Shown: in pieces, positions 1 through 7,849 of the stretch
How the letters are laid out: each line of letters begins with the position of its first letter
Numbering within the stretch: the stretch's first letter is position 1
NCBI RefSeq assembly: GCF_024171925.1
Contig: NZ_JAMTCO010000009.1
Coordinates: forward strand, 152,705 to 216,704
DNA length: 64,000 nucleotides
Origin: Actinokineospora diospyrosa
GTDB lineage: Bacteria; Actinomycetota; Actinomycetes; Mycobacteriales; Pseudonocardiaceae
Reading direction: 5' to 3'
Notes under the pieces: model-generated
The model's input: the letters and a program-made list of their open reading frames with translations, nothing else
Told to the model about the DNA's origin: nothing
The model's database searches: none
Translations under genes and position numbers: made by a program

Positions 1-480
1 CCCGCCCATTCCCATTCCCGCACCAGTCGATGGCGATCGAGACCCTGCCCCAGCGCTGGCCTCGCCTGCGGTCGCTTCCGTCGTGTCGCCCGGTGATGCA
101 TCGAGTGCACCTATTGGTGTCCCGCCCATTGCCGTCCCCGCACCAGTCGATGGCGATCGGAGCCTTGTTCCTTCGCTGGCCTCGCCCGCAGTTGCTTCCG
201 TCGTGTCGCCCGCTGATTCATCCAGCGCACCTGTTGGTGCCTCGCCTACGGGCATCCCCGCATCAGCTGGTGGTGATCGGAGCCCTATCTCTGCACTGGC
301 TTCCTCTGCAGTGGGGTCCCCGGCGTCGCTGAGCGGCGTTTCAACCGCGCCCGCTGGTGCCCCGCCCATCACCATCTCCACATCAGCCGACGGCGTTCGG
401 AGCCCTGCCTCGGCCTCGCCCGCTGATGCCGCCGGCGACCCCGTCACGTCGAGTCCAATACCTGTCCCCGCTGGTTCCGT
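1..480 (+). repeat. About four tandem copies of a 120-bp in-frame repeat
   Basis: Copies begin at 1, 121, 241 and 361, each opening with a variant of CCCGCCCATTnCCnTCCCCG followed by a GATGGCGATCG-like segment. The unit is exactly 40 codons, so reading frame is kept, and it encodes variants of PPIAVPAPVDGDRS...ALASPAVAS. Copies 1 and 2 are the most alike; copies 3 and 4 have diverged. Confidence 0.85.
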
Positions 481-1717
481 TCGTCCGCCCTTGTCGATCC
501 CGCTCGCTGCTCCCCAGGCGGACCAGTCGGCCCCGACCGCTGATGTCGCTGGCCACCCCGTCGCGCCGAGTTCGACACCTGTCCCTGCTGCCTCGGCTCG
601 TCCGCCTTTGTCGATTCCGCTCGCCGCGTCTCAACTGGACCAGTCGACCTCGAGTTCGTTGTCAGAGCAGCCTGTTCCGGCGACTACCTCGTCGTTGCCG
701 TCAGCTCAACTGGCTCCCACGGCGATCCCGCTGCCCTCGTCGGGCCACGGGCTCCCGACACAGTCCGCGGCCTCTCGGATTCCCGCGTCGCTCCGTCCGA
801 CCTCCATTCCGCTAGCCGCGCCGGATCGATCGGCATCGGACGCCCAGTCCGCGGCTTCGGTGCCCGTGGTGCAACAGGGAACCGTCAGTGCACCGGAGCC
901 CAGCCCGGCAGCTGAGCGACCGCTGCCGCTCTCGGTGTCGTCGGTGTCCGTGCCGGTCGCGGTTACCCCCGCGTCCCAGGTACCCACAGCTCCACCCGCG
1001 CGCTCTCTCCCGCCCCTTCCCGGCAGCCTCGCCCCGGCAGCCGCACCTCCCACTGCCCGGCCGACCCCGCAGGCCGCTCCGGCGGGCACCCCCGCCGACG
1101 CGCGCAGCACCGAGGCACAGCGGCGCGCGGTGCGGACCGCCTTGGGCACTAAGTACGACTCCGCCACCCGCGCAGTCGTCCAGTTGCTTGCGGAGCGCCC
1201 TGGCCTGCGGGCTTCCGGTGACCCCGCCGCGTTGTTGACGGAGCTCGCGGTCGTCCGGGTGTTCGCTGAGGAGCCGGGAGCGTACGACGCCGCGTTTCAC
1301 ACGTGTTTGACGGCGGGGTTGCGGCGGTTGCCGACGATGCGTGGGGTCGTGGTCACGGGCTCGCGGCAGGTGAACCACCAGGAAGGCAGCAAGTTCAGGC
1401 TGCAAGGCCCCATGCTCGCCGTCGCCGCTGTTGGCGCTGCCGTCCCGGGGGAGACGGAACTGCTCATCTGGACGAACACCGCCCGCCGACTTGAAGGCCT
1501 TCTCGACGCCGACCGTCGCAACGACGTGGTCTTGGCCGCTCACACCCCCCTTCGAGTCTTGGCCGTTGAGGACAACCGGCTCCTCTTGGCCGAAGAAGGC
1601 GCGCCCACCGAGCGAGCACTCTCCAACCTCCGCGCCGCAGCGACCGCCCGAGCCGCCGTCGACATCCCGCACAACCCCAACGCCGCGCGCTGGTTCGGCG
1701 CGCTACCCGCCGCCTGA
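2..1717 (+). CDS. Repeat-rich protein with C-terminal ADP-ribosyltransferase-like domain (5' end outside the window)
   Basis: The frame is open from the left edge, so the N-terminus is missing; at least 571 codons are present. The first ~370 residues are Pro/Ala/Ser-rich and built from tandem repeats. The last ~200 residues form a folded domain beginning near AQRRAVRTALGTKYDSA. Its order (Tyr-rich helix, LRRLPTMRGVVVTGSR, later VVLAAHTPLRVLAVEDNRLL) follows the layout of R-S-E ADP-ribosyltransferase folds: a strand with Arg, then an E.x.E-PGT-FRVL strand. Here the ExE position reads RRNDVV, so the catalytic glutamates look absent. Similar tails occur on proteins beside ESX/type VII loci in actinobacteria (family knowledge). 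The next gene starts 12 bp after the stop, so they are probably one operon. The fold call is tentative; an inactive binding domain is as likely as an enzyme. Confidence 0.6.
   Translation, partial: PPIPIPAPVDGDRDPAPALASPAVASVVSPGDASSAPIGVPPIAVPAPVDGDRSLVPSLASPAVASVVSPADSSSAPVGASPTGIPASAGGDRSPISALASSAVGSPASLSGVSTAPAGAPPITISTSADGVRSPASASPADAAGDPVTSSPIPVPAGSVRPPLSIPLAAPQADQSAPTADVAGHPVAPSSTPVPAASARPPLSIPLAASQLDQSTSSSLSEQPVPATTSSLPSAQLAPTAIPLPSSGHGLPTQSAASRIPASLRPTSIPLAAPDRSASDAQSAASVPVVQQGTVSAPEPSPAAERPLPLSVSSVSVPVAVTPASQVPTAPPARSLPPLPGSLAPAAAPPTARPTPQAAPAGTPADARSTEAQRRAVRTALGTKYDSATRAVVQLLAERPGLRASGDPAALLTELAVVRVFAEEPGAYDAAFHTCLTAGLRRLPTMRGVVVTGSRQVNHQEGSKFRLQGPMLAVAAVGAAVPGETELLIWTNTARRLEGLLDADRRNDVVLAAHTPLRVLAVEDNRLLLAEEGAPTERALSNLRAAATARAAVDIPHNPNAARWFGALPAA
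422..650 (+). repeat. Two copies of a 117-bp in-frame repeat
   Basis: A second, different repeat follows the 120-bp array. Copies start at about 422 and 539 and encode variants of ADAAGDPV..SPIPVPA and VRPPLSIPLAA. The length is 39 codons. It shows that the low-complexity arm of the protein grew by two separate duplication series. Confidence 0.75.
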
Positions 1718-1729
1718 CCGGAGCCCGCC

Positions 1730-2746
1730 ATGCTCGCCACGCACCCCCTCACCTCGGACGCGGTGACCACCGCGCTCCCACACCCCCACGCCGCCCAAAG
1801 ACCGCGCGCTCCGCACTTGCCCTCTCACCACCCAATCCAGCCCTCCCACTCGGCGGCCGGTCACCCGGCAACCTCCACTCACGACACTCCTCACCGCACC
1901 ACCTCCACCCCCACCCACCACACGAACATCCAGCGACAGCCGCCCGACCAGCCCGCCATCGCTCTCCAACCACCTCGCCCGGCTTACAAGCGCCACGTCA
2001 CCGACCACCCGGCCACATCGCACCAGCCTCCCGAGGCAGGCGCCCCGAGCCATGCTCTCGGCCCGACCGCCCAGGCCACCCTCACCCCACAACCGCAAGC
2101 CGGTATCAATCCGAAGGCCACCAGTCAGCCAGCCACGTCTTCCCGGCTGGCCAGCTGTGCTTTCGCGCATCAGGCCACCGGCTCGGCGATGCCGTTTGAC
2201 CCGGCCGAGGCAGGTGCCGCGGGCAAGGCTGTTGGCCGCCGTTACCCGACGAACACTCAGGCTGAGCTCGCCTCGCGCCGTCACCTGGGTATCCAGCAGA
2301 CCACTGGTGATCCGGTCATGCCTTCTCAGCTGTTTCGCCCTGATGGCGCCCATCAGGCCACCGGCCGCCCGGCCTTGCCGCCTCAGCATTTTGGGGCGGG
2401 TGTGCCCAGCCGGGCTGTTGGTCATCCGGGTGCCTCGCGCCCTTGGGGGTTTGCCGAATCCCCGCAGCGGCCCGGGTACCCACTCGTGCCTCGAGTCGGC
2501 CACCCACTCGAGGTCACCGATCTCCCGATCACCCCTTTCCAGATCGTGCCTCCACCAACCTCCGCACGGCAAGCACCCGGCCACTCGGCCACGTCCCACC
2601 AGGTCCGTCCGGGGCAGGGCATTCCCGCGCACCTGCCACGACAGGCTCCACTCGGCTGGGACCCGCACGTCGACAACCACCAGCGGCTGATCGACTTCCT
2701 CGCCGGTGTTGACCCCCAGGAGGTGCCGTCATGGCGAGCAGGTTGA
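1730..2746 (+). CDS. Pro/Ala/His-rich low-complexity protein of unknown function
   Basis: 338 residues, no recognised domain, no signal peptide or membrane segment. Most of it is rich in Pro, Ala, His and Thr with loosely repeated A(T/V)(S/G)HQAT-like words. Only the last ~25 residues (HVDNHQRLIDFLAGVDP) look like a folded helix. It starts 12 bp after the previous stop and its last 16 bp overlap the next gene, whose AGGAGG ribosome site lies inside this frame. This supports a translated, coupled middle gene. Composition alone could also produce a long open frame in GC-rich DNA, so its reality rests on position and coupling. Confidence 0.5.
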   Translation: MLATHPLTSDAVTTALPHPHAAQRPRAPHLPSHHPIQPSHSAAGHPATSTHDTPHRTTSTPTHHTNIQRQPPDQPAIALQPPRPAYKRHVTDHPATSHQPPEAGAPSHALGPTAQATLTPQPQAGINPKATSQPATSSRLASCAFAHQATGSAMPFDPAEAGAAGKAVGRRYPTNTQAELASRRHLGIQQTTGDPVMPSQLFRPDGAHQATGRPALPPQHFGAGVPSRAVGHPGASRPWGFAESPQRPGYPLVPRVGHPLEVTDLPITPFQIVPPPTSARQAPGHSATSHQVRPGQGIPAHLPRQAPLGWDPHVDNHQRLIDFLAGVDPQEVPSWRAG

Positions 2747-5745
2747 CCAATGTCCGTTCGGTTCTCAGCGTCTCGCCCACCGACGCTGACTGTTTCCGGA
2801 CCGTCAACGACGCCATCGCGGCCGCGGCGGACGGTGACGTGATCGCCGTGCGGCCGGGGATCTACCGGGAGTCGGTCGTCATCGAGCGCGACATCACCCT
2901 CTCCGGTGCCGGGTCGGCGGGGGAGGTGCGCATCGAGGCGGTCGGGGCGCCCGCGTTGCACCTGACGGCCGAGCGGGCGACGGTCTCCGGGATCGTGCTC
3001 GCGCACAGCGATGGCGAGGCCGCCGTAGATCTCACCGCCGGTTCGTTGCGGATGGACGAGTGCGTGGTGGCAGCGGACTCGGCCGTCGCGGTCGCCGTGC
3101 GCGGGGGTGCGGAACTGCGGGCGAGGGACTGCACCGTCAGCAATCCGGGTGGCGCCGGTCTCCTGGTGTTCGACGGTGGCGGCGCGGAGGTGCGGACCAC
3201 CACCTTCACCGGCATCTCGACCACCGCCGTGGTCGCGCGCACCGGGGGAGCGCCCCGGCTCACCGATTGCGACATCGTCGAGTCCGGTGGCGCCTTCCTC
3301 GCCGCCGACAACGCGGGTGGCACGGTGAAGAAGTGCCGCATCGAGCGGATCAACGGTCCCGGCATCGTCGTGGAGGAGAACAGCACCCTCAGCGTCACCG
3401 GCACCACCCTGTCCGAAGTGGAGGGTGTGGCCCTCCTGGTCGGCGCGGGCTCGTCGCCGAGCATGTACGACAGCACCATCATCAACGCCCAGGCCCAGGC
3501 GATCGTCCTGGTCCAGGGCGCGACGGCGACGATCGAGCGCACCGAGATCCGCGGCGCGCGCGGCCACGGCCTGCACGTCCTCGACTCCTCCCGGGCCGAG
3601 CTCACCGAGTGCGCCTTCACCGACTCGGGCCACGACGCCATCCTCGTTGGCGGTACCGGATCCGCCACCCTGACGAAGCTCACCGTCACCGGCGGCACCA
3701 ACTCCGCGGTCATCGCTGAGGACAACGCAGACGTCGTCATCGCCGAGTCTCGAATCGAGCGAGTCAAGGCCACCGCGCTCATCGCTCGCGGGGCCGCCCG
3801 GCTTCGCGTAGACGGTGGCTCCATTAGAGAGTGTGGCACCGGCATCCTCTGGGAAGGGGCGTCCTCCGGGCAGCTCGGAGGCGTCGTGGTCGAACAGAAC
3901 CTCGGCGACGGCGTCGTGCTCCGCTCCAGCGAACCGATCGAACTGCGTGGCTGCCGCATCGAGCGAAACCGAGGCAAGGACCTGCGCGACGACTCCGGAC
4001 TTGCCCAGGTGGAAACTCCACAAGAGATCGGGCCACCCAAGGTCGAGACCTCCGACGACCTCAGCACCCTCCTGGAACAGCTCAACAAGCTCGTGGGTCT
4101 GGACGGCGTCAAGCGCGAAGTGGAAACCCTGGTGCGACTGCACCAGATGGCAGAGCGCCGCGCGGCCGCGGGCCTGCCGTCACCCCCGCTCGGCAGGCAC
4201 CTCGTCTTCGCGGGCTCACCGGGTACCGGCAAGACCACCATCGCCCGGCTGTACGGCCGCATCCTCACCGCACTCGGGGTTCTGCGCACCGGCCAGCTCG
4301 TCGAGGTGGCCCGAGCCGACCTGGTGGCGGCGGTCGTCGGCGGGACCGCGCTCAAGACCGCTGAGAAGTTCGAGGAAGCACTGGGCGGCGTCCTGTTCAT
4401 TGATGAGGCCTATTCCCTTTCCGCTGGGTCCGGCGGCACCGGACCGGACTTCGGCCGCGAGGCCATCGACACACTGGTGAAGCTGATGGAGGACCACCGC
4501 GATGACGTGGTGGTGATCGTTGCGGGCTACACCAACGACATGCGCACCTTCATGGCCGCCAACCCCGGACTGTCGTCGCGCTTCACCCGCACCATCGAGT
4601 TTACCGATTATTCGGCCCCCGAATTGGTGACAATTGTCGAGGGACTCTGCCGGGCTCATGATTACCGTCTGGAGTTTGAGACCCGGGCCGCGGTGCACTC
4701 TTACTTCACCAAGCTCCCGCGCGACGCCACTTTCGGGAACGGACGCACCGCACGCAAGGTGTTCGAGGAGATGGTTGGCAGGCAGGCCTACCGCCTCGCG
4801 GAAGACGACGAAGCGACTGCCATGGCTCTTACGAGGCTGCTCCCCGAAGACCTAGGACCGTTGCCCGGCAGCGGAATCGGTGCTGGAGCAGGGCGCATAG
4901 ACCAAGAGCAAGTGGACAGACTCTTGTCGGACCTGCGCGGTTTGGTGGGCCTAGATGACGTCAAGGGCGAAGTCAGCAGCATGGTCGATCTGCTTGACTC
5001 GGCAAGACAGCGCCGTGAAGCCAACCTGCCGGTGCCATCGCTAAGCAGGCACCTCATCTTCGCGGGCCCGCCAGGAACCGGTAAGACGACCGTGGCAAGG
5101 CTCTATGGCTCAATCCTTGCTGCTATGGGCGTTCTCGCTCAGGGTCAGGTGATCGAGGTGAGTCGCGCCGACCTTGTTGGCGAGTACATCGGCCACACCG
5201 CTAAGCGCACCACGGAGTCCTTTGACCGCGCGCGCGGTGGCCTCCTGTTCATCGACGAGGCTTACACGTTGTCCAGCCGTCCCGGTGGCGGGCAGGACTT
5301 CGGCCGTGAGGCGATCGACACGCTCGTCAAGCTCATGGAGGACCACCGCGACGAGGTTGTGGTCATCGCCGCGGGCTACGCGGGGGAGATGGCGGGGTTC
5401 CTCGCCGCCAACCCCGGCCTGCAGTCGCGGTTCTCCCACCACGTCAACTTCGCCAACTACACCGCCGACGAACTGGTCACCATCGTCAGCCAGCACGCCA
5501 CCAAGATCGGCTACGAGTGCACCGCCCCTACCGTCGCGGCGCTGCGCAGCCACTTCCTCGCGATCCGCCGCGATGAATCGTTCGGCAACGGACGATATGC
5601 GCGCCAGGTCCTCGATGAGGCGGTCACCCGGCACGCCCGCCGTATGCGCGGGATCACCTCGCCGACGATCAGCGATCTGTGCGTCCTGCTCCCGGAGGAC
5701 ATCCCGGCGGCGAGCCAGAGCGGCAAGCCACCCGGGCAGGCGTAG
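2731..5745 (+). CDS. Right-handed beta-helix protein with two CbxX/CfqX (EccA-like) AAA ATPase modules
   Basis: 1004 residues. Residues ~20-420 are a pectate-lyase-like parallel beta-helix: about 20 short rungs of the type V.(D/E)C.(V/I)...G..G(V/I)(V/L)V. Two AAA modules follow. Module 1 has Walker A GSPGTGKTT at ~494 and Walker B VLFIDEAYSL at ~555; module 2 has GPPGTGKTT at ~777 and LLFIDEAYTL at ~837. Both keep the DFGREAIDTLVKLMEDHRD block typical of CbxX/CfqX and mycobacterial EccA. Module 2 has the pore-loop word GEYIGHTA, whereas module 1 has AAVVGGTA and so lacks the aromatic residue. The start is set by AGGAGG at 2719-2724. EccA-type ATPases act in the cytosol on type VII substrates (family knowledge); the helix may be the substrate-binding part (inference). 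Confidence 0.85.
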   Translation: MASRLTNVRSVLSVSPTDADCFRTVNDAIAAAADGDVIAVRPGIYRESVVIERDITLSGAGSAGEVRIEAVGAPALHLTAERATVSGIVLAHSDGEAAVDLTAGSLRMDECVVAADSAVAVAVRGGAELRARDCTVSNPGGAGLLVFDGGGAEVRTTTFTGISTTAVVARTGGAPRLTDCDIVESGGAFLAADNAGGTVKKCRIERINGPGIVVEENSTLSVTGTTLSEVEGVALLVGAGSSPSMYDSTIINAQAQAIVLVQGATATIERTEIRGARGHGLHVLDSSRAELTECAFTDSGHDAILVGGTGSATLTKLTVTGGTNSAVIAEDNADVVIAESRIERVKATALIARGAARLRVDGGSIRECGTGILWEGASSGQLGGVVVEQNLGDGVVLRSSEPIELRGCRIERNRGKDLRDDSGLAQVETPQEIGPPKVETSDDLSTLLEQLNKLVGLDGVKREVETLVRLHQMAERRAAAGLPSPPLGRHLVFAGSPGTGKTTIARLYGRILTALGVLRTGQLVEVARADLVAAVVGGTALKTAEKFEEALGGVLFIDEAYSLSAGSGGTGPDFGREAIDTLVKLMEDHRDDVVVIVAGYTNDMRTFMAANPGLSSRFTRTIEFTDYSAPELVTIVEGLCRAHDYRLEFETRAAVHSYFTKLPRDATFGNGRTARKVFEEMVGRQAYRLAEDDEATAMALTRLLPEDLGPLPGSGIGAGAGRIDQEQVDRLLSDLRGLVGLDDVKGEVSSMVDLLDSARQRREANLPVPSLSRHLIFAGPPGTGKTTVARLYGSILAAMGVLAQGQVIEVSRADLVGEYIGHTAKRTTESFDRARGGLLFIDEAYTLSSRPGGGQDFGREAIDTLVKLMEDHRDEVVVIAAGYAGEMAGFLAANPGLQSRFSHHVNFANYTADELVTIVSQHATKIGYECTAPTVAALRSHFLAIRRDESFGNGRYARQVLDEAVTRHARRMRGITSPTISDLCVLLPEDIPAASQSGKPPGQA

Positions 5746-5763
5746 CGCTGGATTGGCCTGCCC
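5734..5763 (+). terminator. Possible hairpin at the end of the AAA gene
   Basis: GGGCAGGC at 5734-5741 pairs with GCCTGCCC at 5756-5763 across a 14-nt loop; the stop codon lies in the loop. The loop is long and there is no T-run, so this is a weak terminator candidate. Confidence 0.35.
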
Positions 5764-5852
5764 ATTCGGCGGGTTGTGCGGCCGGGCAAGGGAGTGTGAG
5801 CCTTGTCCGGACCGCGCGCCTTCTGCGCGGCAGCGTAGGGGGAGGAATCTCA

Positions 5853-7793
5853 ATGTACGAACAGAAACGGCGTAGACGGCTGTCCCTCGTCTTCGCCTTG
5901 ATCACGCTCTTATCCGTGTTGAGCCCAACTGCGTCTGGTGCGTCAAACAGCCCAGTACGGTCGCAGGCCAAGGAATCCGCAGTCATCGACGGTAGTTACA
6001 TCGTGGTGTTCAAGGATGCGCCCGGCCCCAGGTCAGCCACGTCGAACACCGCCGCGACTACGGCATCTCGCTACGGTGCGCAGTTGACTTACACGTATCG
6101 ACACGCCCTCAACGGTTTCGCGGGCCGCTTCGACGCTGAGACCGCCCGCAAGATCGCCGCTGACCCGGCGGTGGCGTACGTAAGCCAAGATCTCAAGGTC
6201 AAAGCCGACGGAACCCAGGTAACGCCACCGTCTTGGGGCCTGGACCGCATAGACCAACGCGATCGTCCATCGGACAACACATACAACTACCCGGCGAACA
6301 CGGCTTCCAACGTCACCGCGTACATCATCGACGGCGGCATCCGCACCACCCACCAGGACTTCGGTGGACGGGCGACATGGGGCACCAACACCACAGGCGA
6401 CGGCAACAACACTGACTGCAACGGCCATGGAACACACGTTGCGGGAACAGTCGGAGGTAGCACCTATGGCGTCGCGAAGGCTGTTAAGCTCGTGGCCGTC
6501 AAGGTACTGAACTGCGACGGTAACGGTACCTCCGCTAGCTTCATCGCGGGCCTCGACTGGGTGACGGCCAACCACGTGTCCGGGCCCGCAGTCGCCAACG
6601 TCAGCCTTGGTGCTTCCGGCACCAACCAGGCATGGGAAGACGCGGTCCGAAACTCCATCAATGACGGCATCGTCTACGCCATCTCCGCGGGCAATGACAC
6701 CGAGGACGCCTGTAACCACACGCCAGCGCGCACTCCGCAGGCCATCACTGTTGGCGCTACCGACATCAACGACCGCATCGCCGACTTCTCCAACTATGGC
6801 ACCTGCGTTGACATCCTCGCCCCCGGCGAGGCCATCCTCTCGGCCTACAATGACAGCGACACCGGTAGCGAGTACTTGGACGGCACCTCTATGGCCGCTC
6901 CGCATGTAACCGGAGCTGCCGCGCTGCTTGTCGCCGCAGAGCCCACCTTGACGCCTGCACGCGCCGCTGAGGCGCTCCTGCTCGATTCCACTCCCAACAA
7001 GGTCACCGCTGGCCGGGTCGGCACGCCCAACCGTCTGCTGGCGACCAACACCGGCAACCGGCCGGGCTACCCGGTTGTGGCGAACCCGGGCTTTCGCGCC
7101 GCACGCGTTGGTACCGCCTTCTCACTGACACTCACCGCGGCGGGTGGGACTGGACCGTACAAGTGGACCGCTACTGGTCTGCCTGCCGGCCTGACCATTA
7201 ACCTCAACACCGGTGCCATTACCGGTACTCCTACGACTGCGGCGACCTCAACCGCTACCGTTACCACTACCGACGCCGCCAACCGGACTCGGGCCACGGC
7301 GTTCCAGATCACGGTGACGCCAGCCGCGGGTAGTTGCTCCAGTCCTGGTCAACGGCTGGTGAACCCCGGGTTCGAGAGCGGCTTCGCCCCCTGGAACGGC
7401 TACACCAACGTTATCGGTGCGTGGACAGGCGGTGACCGAGGCCCACGCACCGGCACCCGCGCGGCGATCGTCAACGGCAACGGGGTGCAGCACGACGAGA
7501 TGCTCAACCAGGCCGTCCTGATCCCAGCGGGGTGTGTCCACTCGACACTGTCGTTCTACCTGCGCATCACGACGGAGGAGACCGATCCCGTCCCGTACGA
7601 CACTGTGAGTATCTGGCTGGGTAACACGATCCTGGCGACTTATAGCAACACCGACGCTGGTGCGTACGCACTCAAGTCGTTCCCCGTGGGTGCCTACGCG
7701 GGGCAGGTGCTGGTGTTGACGATCGATGGCTCGGAGGACTTCGCGGCCGCGACCACATACTCCTTCGATGACTTCTCTCTCGTAGCGTCCTAG
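5853..7793 (+). CDS. Secreted subtilisin-family serine protease (S8A) with Ig-like and C-terminal beta-sandwich domains
   Basis: 646 residues. The ATG is preceded by GGGGGAGG. A signal peptide (basic MYEQKRRRRL, hydrophobic core, cleavage after TASGA) leads to an I9 pro-domain (~45-115) and a catalytic domain with Asp160 in IIDGG, His192 in GHGTHVAG and Ser346 in GTSMAAPH. After ~400 comes a putative Ig domain (LPAGLTINLNTGAITGTPT), then a ~150-residue C-terminal sandwich (GQRLVNPGFESGFAPW to SFDDFSL) as found on secreted hydrolases. Extracellular protein degradation is the expected role. It is not a type VII mycosin: it has the wrong tail and no C-terminal membrane anchor. It lies 107 bp after the AAA gene and probably has its own promoter. 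Confidence 0.93.
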   Translation: MYEQKRRRRLSLVFALITLLSVLSPTASGASNSPVRSQAKESAVIDGSYIVVFKDAPGPRSATSNTAATTASRYGAQLTYTYRHALNGFAGRFDAETARKIAADPAVAYVSQDLKVKADGTQVTPPSWGLDRIDQRDRPSDNTYNYPANTASNVTAYIIDGGIRTTHQDFGGRATWGTNTTGDGNNTDCNGHGTHVAGTVGGSTYGVAKAVKLVAVKVLNCDGNGTSASFIAGLDWVTANHVSGPAVANVSLGASGTNQAWEDAVRNSINDGIVYAISAGNDTEDACNHTPARTPQAITVGATDINDRIADFSNYGTCVDILAPGEAILSAYNDSDTGSEYLDGTSMAAPHVTGAAALLVAAEPTLTPARAAEALLLDSTPNKVTAGRVGTPNRLLATNTGNRPGYPVVANPGFRAARVGTAFSLTLTAAGGTGPYKWTATGLPAGLTINLNTGAITGTPTTAATSTATVTTTDAANRTRATAFQITVTPAAGSCSSPGQRLVNPGFESGFAPWNGYTNVIGAWTGGDRGPRTGTRAAIVNGNGVQHDEMLNQAVLIPAGCVHSTLSFYLRITTEETDPVPYDTVSIWLGNTILATYSNTDAGAYALKSFPVGAYAGQVLVLTIDGSEDFAAATTYSFDDFSLVAS

Positions 7794-7801
7794 TGTGCAG
7801 A

Positions 7802-7837
7802 GGGCGGCGCGGGGTCAGCGATGACCTCGCGCCGCCC
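7802..7837. terminator. Bidirectional terminator between convergent genes
   Basis: A 16-bp stem (GGGCGGCGCGGGGTCA, 7802-7817, pairing with 7822-7837, one G-T wobble) is closed by the stable tetraloop GCGA. It sits between the stop of the protease and the stop of the convergent Hsp70-like gene. Confidence 0.85.
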
Positions 7838-7849
7838 GTGCGGCCGGTC

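Noticed and set aside
5853-7793. Type VII secretion mycosin (MycP), given the nearby EccA-like gene
   Set aside because: The protein has an I9 pro-domain and C-terminal Ig and beta-sandwich domains, but no C-terminal transmembrane anchor.
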